Shown: positions 1 to 12,739 of the stretch, piece by piece
How positions within the stretch are numbered: position 1 is the first letter of the stretch
Layout: every line of letters starts with the position of its first letter
Assembly: GCF_010389155.1 (NCBI RefSeq)
Contig: NC_057761.1
Span: 56,542,587-56,606,586, forward strand
DNA length: 64,000 nucleotides
Reading direction: 5' to 3'
Source of the DNA: Erigeron canadensis
Taxonomy: Eukaryota; Streptophyta; Magnoliopsida; Asterales; Asteraceae
Program-made: the position numbers and the translations under genes
Notes under the pieces: generated by a model
What the model was told of the DNA's origin: nothing
Databases searched by the model: none
What the model saw: only the letters and a program-made list of their open reading frames with translations

Positions 1-208
1 TCTTTTATGTGCATCAAGTGGATACTTATGGTGGCTTTTGTCCCGTTTGGCCTGTTTCTTTTAAGCATACATGTTTGTCCTGCTAGAAATAAAACATTAA
101 CCTGCATTGACCCATTCATACGTAATGGGTCAAAATAGTCACCTCTAAATTCAGTATCATTTCATTTATGTCTTCTTAAATATACCCCCGTTGAACTGTC
201 TCCTCCAG

Positions 209-3200
209 ATTGGATCAACCTTTTTCAGAAGGCTCGGGTGGTCACCATGTGGTCATTTCATAACAACGACCCATGGTTTTCAAAAGCCTAGGCATTCGGC
301 ACCTGTTCTAGAGAGGGGAGAATGGACTGCTACCTTTGACTTTTTAGGGCACAACGCCCCTATAATAGTTGTGAAGTTTAACCATTCCATGTTTAAAAGG
401 AATCCAACAAACACCCAAGAAGCAAAAGGTGGTTCTGCGGGTTGGGCTAACGGTGTCTCCAAGAATGGAGGGAAAGAATCCCAACCTTACAATGTTATTG
501 CTATTGGAAGTCAAGATCGAACCATTACCGTGTGGACTACTGCAAGTGCTCGACCTTTAATTGTTGCAAAACATTTTTTTCTACAGAGCGTTGTTGACCT
601 GTCTTGGTAATTTGCAGTCACTTGCAATTAATAACAAATAACATTCGTTTCTCAAATTAAAACCTTTTTAATATATTTGTTTCTTTTCTTTCAGGAGCCC
701 AGATGGGTATTCACTGTTTGCATGCTCTTTAGATGGGACCGTGGCTACTTTTCACTTTGAGGTCAAAGAACTTGGTCAAAGGTTAAGTGATGTGGAGCTA
801 GAGGAGCTGAAAAAGAGCCGTTATGGTGATGTTAGAGGTCGACAAGCAAATTTAGCAGAAAGTCCTGCACAGTTGCTGCTTGAAGCAGCTTCCAAAAAGG
901 TTACAGAAAACGCAACAAATAATAATTCATCCACCATAAAATCATCTTCTGGTTTAGGGATTGAATCAAAGGTTCAATCGTTGCCGGATCTTGGTAAGAA
1001 TAGTGTTGGAGTTATTGATAATGCATCAAATAAAGCTGTAGCTCCTTCCAATAGATTGTCGAGTCCTGTAAAGCAAAGAGAATACCGACGACCAGATGGC
1101 CGGAAACGAATCATTCCAGAGCCCGTGGGAGCTCCCATTCAGGGAGAGAACATAAACGTATCTGGACCTTCTCAATCTCAAGCTGTTGACTTTTCTTTGA
1201 GGTCTACTGAGAATGGTGATTCAGGGTTTCGTGAGGGTCCTCCTACCAAAAGGGTAATGGTTGGAGGAGATATGAGGGAGAGATCAGGTGTATCAGCACG
1301 GGCCACGGTTAGTGAGAGTTTAGTAATTGAAAAGGTTGCCGCTTCTGCTGATAAAGACGGAAATTTTAATATTGAAGCGATTGGGGGTCCAAACAATTTG
1401 GGTTCTTCGCGTTCTGTTAAACCCCTATCAATTAGGGTATTTGATAATAAAGAGGGAGGAGATACACCACATGTTTGTTTGGAAGCCTGTCTTAAAGAAC
1501 ATGCTGCCAATGACATTATTGGGGTTGGGAGTACATTTCTAATGAAAGAAACAGAAATTTCTTGCACGAAAAATGGTCAAACTCTTTGGTCTGATCGTAT
1601 CTCCGGCAATGTCACTGTTTTGGCCGGAAATGCCAATTTTTGGGCCGTTGGATGTGAAGATGGATCCCTTCAGGTTAGTATATGTTTTCTTAAAATTTAT
1701 CCCTTGATATCATGACTTTTAGTGTGTTCCGAAAGTGATAATCTGCTTTGAATCATTATATGTCTTAGAATTTGACATATTCTAAGAATACTTAAGAAAT
1801 CAATATCTAAAATTAGGGAGGGAGTTATTTCGAGAGAAGGAGATATATATCTTGTGAGATGGGAGTAAAAGTCTCTTAAATCTGGTTAAATGAATAGATA
1901 GTTTTGTTTCACCGTCTGATAAAATCTATTTGAGTGTCAGGTGTTTGAGTGTTTGAGATATTCTGTGTACTTCAAAAATTAATATCTAAAATGAGCAAGA
2001 GAGTTATATCAAGAATAGGGGATACGTCTTGTGAGATTGGAGTAAAAGTCTCTCAAGTCTGGTTAAATGAATAGATAATTTTAGTTCACCATCTCATAAT
2101 CAGTCTGGTAGCCATCTAGCTAGTATATCAATGCTTATACTTATGTTTCATATTAAAAAGGTATACACTAAATGTGGAAGACGCTCTATGCCAACGATGA
2201 TGTTGGGGTCAACACCAGTTTTTATCGACTGTGATGATTCTTGGAAATTATTGCTTGTTACAAGAAAAGGAGCAACATACGTGTGGGATCTTTTCAACCG
2301 GAAATGCATTCTTCATGACTCATTGGCCTCGTTGATGACTTCTGACCCAAAGTCAACTGGTAACACTGAGAATTTTAAGCATACTCTTTTTTCTTTTGTT
2401 ACTATATTCATTTTACAAGTACAGAACTTGATGTGATTTTTCAGGCACAGTAAAAGTCATATCTGCAAAGTTATCCAAGTCTGGATCACCTCTTGTTACA
2501 CTCGCCACACGTCACGCATTCATGTTCGACATGAGCCTCATGTGTTGGCTGCGTGTTGCCGACGATTGCTTCCCGGCTTCTAATTTCGCAAGTTCGTTTA
2601 GTTTAGGGTTCCCCCAAAATGGTGAATTGGCAGCTCTGCAAGTTGACGTGAGGAAATTTTTGGCTAGAAAACCGGGCTGGAGCAGGTTTGTATGAATCGA
2701 ATATTCACTTTATCTTGTGAAATTGCAATATCTCCAGCATAATTTTTAGTTTCTATGTAAGATAAGTTAGGAACTTGTATGCATTATTTAGACACTTATA
2801 GGAAGCTCCCAGACCAATTCGTCCTGTTTTCTTTAAGCATCATATTATCATGCATGTTTGACCAATTAGAGATATAAAGAACCTGGAAGAACTATCCATA
2901 AATATAAACTGCCACCTTTACTGATCAATAACCAATTGTTCTGATCAATAACTAATTGTTCATTTTGATGCACAAAGATTTGTTAGTTGTTATCGGATGA
3001 GAATTTAGGAATTTGATTAATTGAAACGCTGCAGAGTGACTGATGACGGAGTGCAGACACGGGCCCACTTGGAAACTCAGTTAGCGTCTGCATTGTCATT
3101 GAAGTCTCCAAATGAATATCGACAATGTCTTCTTTCATATATACGGTTTCTGGCAAGGTTGTTTTCCCCCTATTATAAGTAATAATTGTTGATAAATAAA

Positions 3201-3805
3201 CATCTTGTAACTAATTCATTTTTTTGAATTGCAGAGAAGCTGACGAGTCTCGACTGCGTGAAGTGTGTGAGAATTTTCTTGGACCTCCGTCCGGGATGGC
3301 TGAAACCGTTGCTTCTGATGCAACAAATCCTGCATGGGATCCTTGTGTTCTTGTAATTTTTCATTTTCCTTTTTATGCTTTAATGTTTTTTATAAATTTT
3401 TTTTTCGATTCTATAAATGTTAATCTGTGAATGTTACAGGGGATGAAGAAGCATAAACTCTTAAGGGAAGACATTCTTCCAGCAATGGCATCAAACCGCA
3501 AAGTTCAAAGGCTGCTTAATGAATTTATGGATCTTTTATCTGAATACAAGACTACCAACCCAGTTCTGGAATTGCCCGCTGCCACAAGCAACATGCCATC
3601 AGCAGATCAAACCACTATGGCATTGGAATCAACAAATGAAACTGCCACTGTACTGCCAGTAACAAATGAGGTTCAAATGGCCTCTGTCTCCCAACCCATA
3701 GATGAAGAGCTACCTGGGAACCATCCACCTACATCTGATAAAATGGATGTTGATCCACCAGGAACCAACAAATCCAACCCAATCCTAGATGAAATGACTT
3801 CTTGA
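209..3805 (+). CDS. HIRA: HIRA-like histone chaperone, 3' part (7 exons, 5' end outside the window)
   Basis: Exons read from GT/AG borders and an unbroken frame: 209-606, 695-1673, 2161-2359, 2445-2685, 3035-3157, 3235-3352, 3440-3805, giving 807 residues and a TGA stop. The first exon continues a WD40 propeller ([12 protein letters not shown], then [16 protein letters not shown] across the first intron). Next comes a low-complexity linker holding the B-domain motif [14 protein letters not shown], which in HIRA binds the histone chaperone ASF1. The exons after 2161 match the conserved HIRA C-terminal domain ([31 protein letters not shown]). Known role: nuclear WD40 scaffold of the HIR complex that deposits H3.3 independently of replication. 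The tail is acidic and Ser/Thr/Pro-rich. No break is seen in the visible part. The start codon and first WD repeats lie to the left; bases 1-208 read as intron. Identification is strong; exact splice sites are inferred. Confidence 0.93.
1790..2105. repeat. Degenerate direct repeat inside a HIRA intron
   Basis: Two copies of a roughly 135-base unit lie about 180 bases apart (about 1790-1928 and 1970-2105). Both contain 'ttgtgaga', 'ggagtaaaagtctct' and 'tctggttaaatgaatagata' in the same order, with about 15-20% difference. They occupy most of the 487-base intron between 1674 and 2160. The unit is non-coding in all frames and is not recognised as a known element. Confidence 0.7.
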
Positions 3806-6305
3806 ACTCCTGTATCTTCTAATTTTTTTTATTTTTTTTTCCTTCCAGAAGCACCATTGCTTTACAATCTTTCTTTTTGTTTTAAGGCTTTTATAATTGG
3901 TGTTTCTGAATCTTACATATATGGGTCTGTATTAGTTCATCCATTTTTCTTTCATTGTCAAAGTTAGTTGTTACTTTTGACCCGTGTACCTATGAATTAT
4001 TCTATTCCAATTATGAAGTCGAGTTCTACATGTAACGTCGTGCAAGAATAGATAAACTCTCATAATTTCTATCAAAAACGTAGTTTGAAGTTGGAACGTG
4101 TTTATAATTACCGCTAACACTCTACAATCAAAGTTAACATAGACAAATAGACAATTATTTAATTTCAATTGCTATGGTGAAAATGCCAAAAATTCATAAT
4201 ATATTGTTAAACAACTATAGTTATATGCTTTGCCCTTCAAAGGGAGCCCACTTAAAAATTATCAAAATCCCAAGAGCATGCCTAAGGCCCAACATGAGAT
4301 TTCAACCAGTAAATGACATGCCTCGGTTATTATCTCACTAACCACGCCATTGTCCCAATCGCAAAACTAATAAAAACATTGGCCCACTTTTGTCAAAGGC
4401 ATTTAGGAAGGGAGCCTTTGTAATGTTATGCACTTATACACATTCAAGACAGAGTAAATCCTATAAAGCATTCTAAACTAGATTAATACTCGGTTGGTGA
4501 CCAGGTTACCAAGTAAATTTATACAGTATATGTATCACGTATTGCAAAAAATATCAAAATGAAGTTTATTATAAAATCAGGCATAATGTTAAGATAATGA
4601 ATATTGTACATTTTTTGGTATAACATATATAAAGTCAGTTTGGTATACATCAAGGTGATCAATAGTCGATCTTACCCGAAATTCGACTTGAAACTGACCC
4701 GTGGAAACTGGGTTAGGGATGTGAAATCTCAACCCGGTAACCCACCAACTTGTTTTCTTGGGGTCCGGGTCGGGTTAACCTTTTGAATTAATTGGTCAAC
4801 CAAAAAATATTTTAAATTTATCGACTCTTTAGACGACCCAAAAATACTATGAGGTGTTCGGAAATGGTCTTGAATAGAAGGTTTATGATGACTATAGCCA
4901 TTGGTAAATTTACCAAAGACGAAAATGATATATTTTTTTAATAGATCGACCCACCAACTCACTTGATCCGACAACCCACAACCCATATTATTTGAAATCA
5001 ATCCACCAACCCACAACCCATATAACCTGAAAAGCTGCAATCAATCCACCAAACCATTTAACTCACCAACAAAAATATTTTGGGTTTGAGTTTAGGTTGA
5101 CAGGTTGACAAGTTTCGATTTAGATTTTTAAGTCAATTTTGATATTAGGTCGGGTTCAATTGGATATTTTCAACCCACCAACCCATTTACCTGATATAAT
5201 TATATTTATATCTATGTTAGTTATCAATTGCTCTATAGAAATTTAATTATTTGTGTAACATATTAATAATTAATTAAAGCAATAATATCATATAGAGAAA
5301 AATGAATGTTAATATATTACATTGGTCATGTTGTTGCTTGAAATTTATGATGCATTGAAATGAGAAGAAAATGACTGTGTTTTTCTATAATAATGTATAA
5401 TAATAACATAGATGAATCTTTTACCCATTTATAAAGATATGAATTAAAAATTACAAAATTTTAAAATATTTAAGATATGTTTTCTCTAAAAATATAATAT
5501 TATTTCTAATAATGTAAAATAAGACTGGTGTAATAATAAAACAAATAAAATGATAATGACCTATTATGATTTATTTAATATTTCAATATCGATAAGTATG
5601 TCACAGACTACAATTTTGATGAGCATCTTATGATTTTGTAGTATTTAAACATCGTTAATCATGTCATACTAAACAACTTCGATGAGCATCTTTAAAAAGT
5701 ATTTGAATATAAAATAGCGTACTAAATTTTAATATATGCATCAATTTTTATTAATAAAATAGCGTACTAAATTTTAAACCATAAATATCTCTAAGTTTGC
5801 TATAGTTTACAACTTTGATATGCATATTATAATTTTAATATCGCTAATCATGTCATAGTAAACAGTTTCGATAAGTATATTTTTTCAAAATATTTCAAGA
5901 TAAATCTAGAAGCTTTAGTATATGGATCAATTTTTTATTAATAAATGTAGTAAACTAATTTATAAATCATTATAAATTAACATTTAATATTGATACTGTC
6001 AAAAGCCTCCGTGTATTGAACGCGGGCTTGAAATCAAGTATAACCTGGAAGCAACTAACTAACCCATTTAAAAGTTTTAATATATGAGTAAATTTTTTTA
6101 TAATAAAAATCACAAATTAAATTTTAAATCATAATAAATTAACGTTTAATATTGATAATGTCATAAGTGCCTTTGTATTAAACGTAAAATTACAATACTC
6201 TTTCCATCTTAGTTGATTTGTTTGTAATTGTTGTGGGCGTGAAATGAGAAGCGAAGACAACTTGTTTACATAATGACTTTTGCTAAATCTTCTATAAATT
6301 TGTAA
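3806..6305. other. Gene-free AT-rich spacer after HIRA
   Basis: The HIRA 3' UTR lies at the left end. About 4660-5190 is rich in 'accaaccca' and its complement 'gggttggt', like a decayed foldback element. About 5585-5905 holds degenerate direct repeats (listed separately). About 5945-6200 holds two decayed Helitron-like 3' ends: the phrase 'taatattgata' followed by a weak 'ccgtgt...acgcggg' stem. No convincing coding exon was seen on either strand. Confidence 0.6.
5585..5905. repeat. Degenerate direct repeats of about 55-70 bases
   Basis: The phrase 'atcgntaatcatgtcatantaaacannttcgatgagcat' recurs in approximate form at about 5588, 5650, 5800 and 5838, each copy followed by 'atttnaata' or similar. 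Copies differ by 15-25%. The array is AT-rich and non-coding. It may be a small satellite or subterminal repeats of a decayed transposon. Confidence 0.5.
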
Positions 6306-7163
6306 GGGAGAATTTCATATATGTCCCATATTAACACCCTAATTACATATTTACCCAACTTAAATTAATAATTACATATATATCCAAAATTTATTTAGAT
6401 TATATCATATTTATCCATTGTGTTATAAAATCATTTATAATCAAGTTTACTCAATAAATTCTCTATCTGTCCTTTCTAACTAACAAGATCTAAACACATC
6501 TCGAAGCTGCAGTTACACATATGTGATCGGGTATGAATCAGTAGAGCAAAAGACAAACACACACACACACACTGTAAGAAAGCTTTTGTATATTCAAGTA
6601 ATAATAGGGATGGCAACGTGCAAGAAAAACCCATAATCAGCGAATACCTATTTGTCATGGACTGGGAAATTTTAATAAATTTATCTGTGGATACAATACG
6701 TATATAAATATGTAACCATTTACTTGAATAAATCTGCGGACGGATACGGGGTACACTATATCCGTCATGGATAAATCTGCTAACTCGTATTTTTTTAGCA
6801 AAACTTTAGCTTAAAGTTTTAAAGCTACTCTTAACGATTGACATAAATTCATAATGATCCATTTTATATGCAAATTTATGTAAATAATGCCAATTTATTG
6901 TATGAAATATTATTGTGCATTATAACAAGAAACACAAACAATTAGGGGTTAACTAAACAAATAATATGACATAATCATCTTTTTGAAGGCACGCAAGATC
7001 ATAGGTCTATTTTCCAATGAATATGTGATTATAAATCATTTTATAACACAATGGATAAATATGATATAATCTAAACAAAATTTGGATATATATGTAATTA
7101 TTAATTTAAGTTGGGTAAATATATAATTAGGGTGTCAATATGGGACATATATGAAATTTTCCC
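6306..7163. mobile_element. Foldback MITE, Mutator-like, with 9-bp target duplication
   Basis: Terminal inverted repeats of about 138 bases lie at 6306-6443 and 7026-7163; both arms contain 'tttcatatatgtcccatatt' in opposite orientation and are about 90% alike. Flanks are aatttgtaa (6297-6305) and aatttataa (7164-7172), a 9-bp target duplication with one difference. Long inverted repeats plus a 9-bp duplication are typical of Mutator-type non-autonomous elements. The 858-base element carries no coding sequence; a CA run lies at about 6559-6572. A partial relative of the arm is visible near 8750-8800. Confidence 0.82.
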
Positions 7164-7172
7164 AATTTATAA

Positions 7173-9250
7173 AGATATTCATTTAATGTTTGTAATTTTA
7201 TATAAAAACATGTTGGGGTTTGCTAAATACAGCTCTTAGGGCTGTGTTTAAGGTGCATAAATTGTTTATACATTTACCATGAAAATCAGGGAGCAGACTT
7301 TTAATATGGAAGGTACAAGTTTTTTTTATGCACGTTAAATACAGCCTTAGGCTATATTTAGCATTTCTCACACATGTTTAGCATATATGCAAATTAATGG
7401 GTAATGTCGTGGTTATTTTTGTGTGTATTTTTAATTTTCTTGTAAAAAAACTAAAGGTGTTAGCATATATGTACTTAATGGGTAATGTGTTACCATGTTT
7501 GTTTGTAATGCCATTTTTTAAAATTATTTATAGAAAGTGTCAACATTATATATGTAAAGTCCATAGTGCTATTAATGAGAAAGGTTTGACTTTTATTTTG
7601 AATGGCTGAAATCAAAAGTTCAATTTATTTTAAATTAAGATTAAAAGTTTGCTTTATTTTTTTATCTCAATTCTACCAGCAATATATATATATATATATA
7701 ATTCGGGTGGACACACTAATCCTAATAGGTAGCATTTAAGAATATTCATGGAAACGGTTCGAAAAAGATTGATTTTATATAAACTTACAATATTGATATG
7801 TATATTTTGTATAATATACTAATTGGGGAGATTTTTAGCCAATTAATATTATGGTATTGATAATTAATGAATTAACTCAATAATCAAATAAATATCTTTT
7901 GAAGAACATACATACAGGATAAAATGTATTTTCGCTAATCATTTGAAAAACATACATGCAAGATAGTTTTATAAATAGGTAAATAGATATTTGTATAAAT
8001 ACTGATATTTAATAAAACAATTACGACATAATATGAATATATAGATAAATAAATAAGGGGAAAGTGACTATGGTGTTGTCATACACTCAATTGGTTGAAA
8101 AAATTCTCACATTAATTTTTTAATACATAAAAAACATGGAGCCAACATTTGATCATTATACAAAAAAATATTAAAAATAAAAAAATTAGTATATAAAGAA
8201 TTTTTCACACTAGTTAAGCGTGTAAAGAAAATATTTATTTTTCCCAATGAATAAATAACTTTTTTGAAAATGAGATGGGAAGACTAAACTTCTTTTGTTT
8301 TGTTTTAATTTTTTTCTTTTTTTCTATTTTGAAGAGTTTAATAGAAGTATGTAGCTTTTTAAATAAAAATGATAAAATTTGAAATCAATCATACGTGATT
8401 TGCTGAATTTTGTTATTAATGGAGATGGAGATGTTGGTGGGTGATAGTTACTCTAAATAGAAACCCACAAGACTCCTCATATCCTCATAAATACTTTCCG
8501 ATTTCTTAAATATTTCTCTTACACCTTGTTTACGTTTCACCTTTCTTTCTTATTTAATCAATCTACTATTGTAAGTCGGTTATTAAAAAAATGTTTTTAG
8601 TTAAAATAAAACAATATGTTTCTTTTTACTGAAAATCATCCTATATTATGAAAATTATCGTATATCAGTTTATATATATAATTGTGCTTCATGCATTAAT
8701 ATATATTTATTGAGTATTAATCTATAGAGTTTTGAATGTATGCCTATTTAATATTAACACCATAATTATATATTTACCCACTTAAAATTAATAATTATGT
8801 ATTGGGTTGGGTATTGTAAAACAAATAAGACAAGATCTTAACCCTTAGATTATGGTTAAACTGATGCACAAAGATTCACGAATTAATTGATGTACGATAA
8901 TTTTCATGATGCACGGTGATTATCACTAAAGAAAAACTCCAAATCATAAATTATATTGAGATTTATCCAATTTTAAGTACATTCCATCATACCTATGTAT
9001 CCATTAATATACTATTCATAGAAGATTGGCAAGTAACAAGTTCTTGTCAATTAACAGTAGATCCCATCCGAATAATTAATACCCTCGTGGCACTTGACAA
9101 AAATCACCATTCAAAAGAGGGTAAAGTTAAAAAACTATGAAAAAAAAAATCTAATAATGGATAAAATTTTAGATATATAAAAATAAAAAAAACTTAATAA
9201 TTTCAAAAACTCCGTAGCTACATGGGGGTGGGGGTGGGGTTTCGGCCTTT
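7173..9250. other. Gene-free AT-rich spacer
   Basis: No gene recognised. The stretch holds an inverted pair near 7215-7365 ('aaatacagc' with 'gctgtattt'-like partners around 'ttaaggtgcat'), a TA microsatellite at about 7683-7700, and at about 8075-8245 an AT-rich sequence whose core resembles the small MITE at 60633-60790. Short open frames here are AT-rich and resemble no protein family known to me. Confidence 0.5.
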
Positions 9251-9258
9251 CGGGTGTG

Positions 9259-9919
9259 TAAGGGTGTTCACGGTTTGCTTTTTACCCGGTTAAACTGTAA
9301 ACCGAACCGTTTAAAAAACCAAAAAAAACCAAACGGTTTTTGAATTTGGTTTTGGGTTTGGTTTGTAACCGAAACCGAATTATATATTCGATTTTTTGTT
9401 TAGTTATGGGTAAAGGATAATGAATTTGGTTAAACCGAAAAAATCGAATAACTTATTTTACTATTATGTATTATTAAAAATATTTAATTCGTATCTTTTT
9501 TTATGGACAATTATTAATGTATTATTTACTTTATATGTCTATTTGTTTATCATATTAACTTTTTTATGAAATTAGATAAATTCAATTTTGATGAATAATT
9601 TTTAATAATGATGACAAACAAGAGTTTAGTTGTTTCACTTATGTTATTTGTTTATCCATATGGTTTAAATTTACTACTTTGGTGAAAATTGAAATTATGA
9701 ACCCATTTTGGTTAATCACAACTTAGACAAAAAGAAATGGTAAATTTGTGTTTTTCATATTTGGTTTTTTCGGTTTTAAACCGAAACCGAACCGAATTCT
9801 AATTTGGTTTTCGGTTTGGTTTTTCTATTTCGAATTAGGTTTTGGTTTTGAAAAATAAAAATAAAAAAACCGAAAAACCCAAACCAAATAACCAAAAACC
9901 GAACCGATGAACACCCCTA
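9259..9919. mobile_element. hAT-type non-autonomous element, AACCG-rich
   Basis: The ends are taagggtgttca (9259) and the inverse tgaacacccta-like end at 9919. They are flanked by a perfect 8-bp target duplication, cgggtgtg (9251-9258 and 9920-9927). Subterminal regions are packed with 'aaccgaaccg' on one arm and 'cggttcggtt' on the other, so the element can fold back on itself. The middle is AT-rich and non-coding. The 8-bp duplication and the ends fit the hAT superfamily. Relatives lie at 41825-42470 and 48226-50068. Confidence 0.85.
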
Positions 9920-9987
9920 CGGGTGTGTGTCCCTCTAATTAACCCTTTTGAAATGGGGATTGATATTTAATTGTACCATATAATTTG

Positions 9988-11094
9988 GAGTTAATGACTA
10001 AAATGGTACATCACGTTTGGTTCATATTACTGGTTTCATATATTTCTTTTTGAAATTACGTTGATCATATCCCATGTATGCAATTCTCCACTCACACCAT
10101 ACTAAAGCCCAACTCCGTCAAGTGGCCATTAAAACCACCCTCATGTGACTTGCACGTGAGGGGTAAAAACGTAATTTTGCGTCTGCAGCTGCAACAACTC
10201 TCTTTTTATACCCAAACTTAGTGTTTCATTACGTATTTATGATTTTTCATATGAATGTATATATACATATATCTATATATCTCCATCTATTCAATTACAA
10301 TCTTTAAGTATAAATATATATTCATATTCTAAAACAATTTCTAGATTTAATTCATCTTTTTCTCAACCAAAACCCTATTTATGATTTTCCAGTAAATATT
10401 AAAAAACCAATCTAAAATTCTCAAACAAAAGAATAATTGTGATGCAAGTGGTGGATGAGAAAAAAATAAATAGAAGTGGTCGACCAGTATTTTCTTTGGC
10501 CACCATTCCTCCGTCAGGATATAAGGGGTGGCTACTTCAGTGGGGATAGATTACTTAGGTCTAGGAACAAATCCAAATTCCAAAAAATCAAATTCAGAAG
10601 GGCATATTGTAGATTAAGGGACGCTTGGTTAAGTTACTGCCAGAATCTGTTGTTGCTGCTGCCATTGCCGGAATCTGCTGTTGCTGAATCTATTGTTTTT
10701 TGGAATATGTAAATATATTGGAAGTTGTATATATGTTGTTTTTGTCCCTGCCGACGATTTTGGAGCCTTTGTAAGTTTGTATGGTGATGAATGATTTCTG
10801 AGATATATATATATATATATATATAAACTACGAAGGGATATACACATATAAATAAATGATAGATACATAAAAAAAAATGAGATTTAAGAGAAGCTATAGA
10901 CGCAAAATTACGTTTTTACCCCTCATGTGCAAGTCACGTGAGGGGGGTTTTAACGTCCACTTGACGGAGTTGGGTTTCAGTATGGTGCGAGTGGAGAATT
11001 GCATACATATGATATGATCAGCGTAATTTCGAAATGAAATGTATGAAACCAGTAATATGGGTCAAACGTGAAGTACCATTTCAGTAATTAACTC
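9988..11094. mobile_element. Foldback MITE, Mutator-like, about 203-bp inverted repeats
   Basis: The arms at 9988-10190 and 10892-11094 are inverted copies, sharing for example 'acttgcacgtgaggggtaaa' and 'gcaattctccact' in opposite orientation. Outer ends are gagttaatgac and its near inverse. Flanks are tataatttg (9979-9987) and aataatttg (11095-11103), a 9-bp target duplication with one difference. The roughly 700-base core has no recognisable protein; it includes a TA microsatellite at about 10803-10825. The structure fits a non-autonomous Mutator-type element unrelated in sequence to the one at 6306. Confidence 0.87.
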
Positions 11095-11103
11095 AATAAT
11101 TTG

Positions 11104-12540
11104 ATTAATTTACCATAAAGTGCAAGTTTTTTGAAATTAACTAGCACCTGCCGACAAGGCGACAATTGTCAGCAGTTTCTGCATCAAGGCACATATGTAT
11201 AGTTTTATTTATCGTCATGTTTTTTTTTTCTTTATCCTTTTATTTTATGTTACTACGTGTGGCCACCGTAAATCCAGAACAAATAGGAAGACAGGTAGTT
11301 GTGTGACTAGGTGGGTTTGCTGGGAAATTCCGTTCGGCACTCCATAAACTTTTATTTGCATTTTTAAAAAACGATTTTGCATATATGGATGATAGATGGG
11401 TTGGACAGAGGATGTAATTAAGTCACTTTTTATTAAGACATTTAATTTTATCTTACATTATTTGATATGATTTATTAAAATGCAAATTTAAGTCTTTTTA
11501 TATGCTCAAATCCAATTCTAAAAAGATATATTTGTTTTTCCGAAAAGCCTTGTAAAAGCTAGGTGAAACAAAGGTGAAATAGAATGATATGACAAGGAAA
11601 TGAAAGCTTTAAAGGTGGTCAATGATATCATTAGGTGAAAGGTAGCTCGGTGCAGGTGATCGCCGGCTGTTTCTTCTGCTTTTTCTTTTCTCCCTTTTTT
11701 GTTATGTTTCCAGGTAAGAGAAAACAAAGAAGAAGAGTTAAACAAATGTTTTGTGTTTTTAATTAAATAAAAGTGAGGTGTAAATGGTAGATGAATGGTT
11801 AAGGTAAAAAAAGAAGATAAAAATGATTAGAAGGTGAAACTGACGTGCAAGAAAAAATATAAGTGAAAGAGGTGAACGGTTAAAAATGATCTAATTACAA
11901 TGATATAATTAATGACATTTGGCCACTTTAGGTGTTCATATATAACGCACGAATAATCAGTCGGTTATACTGTTCAACCGGTTTTTTTTATAATTTATTT
12001 TGTTATATTTATGATAATATATATATATGTATATATATAATTAATGTTAGTTATTTTAATATTTGTTATGGAACATTATATTAATTTAAGTGGAATGCAA
12101 TTATATATATATTTTAACTAGCTAGCGTTTGATTGCGACAAGTTTAGCACTATAGAACCAGGTAGATACGATTGGTTAGTCCAACCGAACCAACCGGAAT
12201 CTTTAGGTAATTTCACTATCCGGTTTGAATCCTGATTTAAAATATATATTGCATAAGAGTACGTACGTAGTTGCAAATATATGTATGACATAAAGATTAC
12301 TGAAATTCCCAACTAATATGCTGAATATATATAAATATCAAGTGGGTCTAGTACGTAGTACTGTATAGCTATAAAATTCAATTCGTGTGTATATATATAT
12401 GAATGAAATGAAATAATTATGGAGTACGTACAAGCGAAACGAATTGAACTTTCGTGTACTCTATCATAATCCACCTCTTCACCCTTTCCATTTTATTACT
12501 ATTAATTTTCAACTACTAAAACAATATAAATTGTACCCGC
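11104..12540. other. Gene-free spacer upstream of FAR copy 1
   Basis: No gene recognised. The sequence is AT-rich, with 'taggtgaaa' phrases recurring between 11560 and 11870 and TA runs near 12020-12045 and 12390. The right end presumably carries FAR promoter sequence. Confidence 0.5.
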
Positions 12541-12545
12541 CTTGA

Positions 12546-12552
12546 TATAAAT
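12546..12552 (+). promoter_or_regulatory. Candidate TATA box of FAR copy 1
   Basis: The sequence tataaat lies 194 bases before the predicted ATG at 12740 and would leave a 5' leader of about 160 bases. Position and motif fit a plant TATA box, but the region is AT-rich, so the call is tentative. Confidence 0.35.
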
Positions 12553-12739
12553 ATTGCATAATATATCTTCATTCACATACAATTCATCTGATCCTGCTAG
12601 CTAATTAATCCCTGTTAATCTCTCGATCCGTCTGTCTGACGACAGCATCATATATAAGAATTCATATATAGTGGATCATATATTATCATCTATAGCTAGC
12701 TAGCTAGTCTCTTACTTTACTTAGCTAGTTAGTAAAATA

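Noticed and set aside
1178..1567. Open frame of 129 codons on the minus strand
   Set aside because: It is antisense to a large in-frame HIRA exon and has no family resemblance.
4660..5190. Possible coding region from open frames on both strands
   Set aside because: Both frames run over 'accaaccca' repeats; the stretch looks like a decayed foldback element and has no clean ends.
10476..10712. Small open frame inside the Mutator-type MITE, considered as a captured gene fragment
   Set aside because: No similarity to a known protein could be recognised and codon use looks random.
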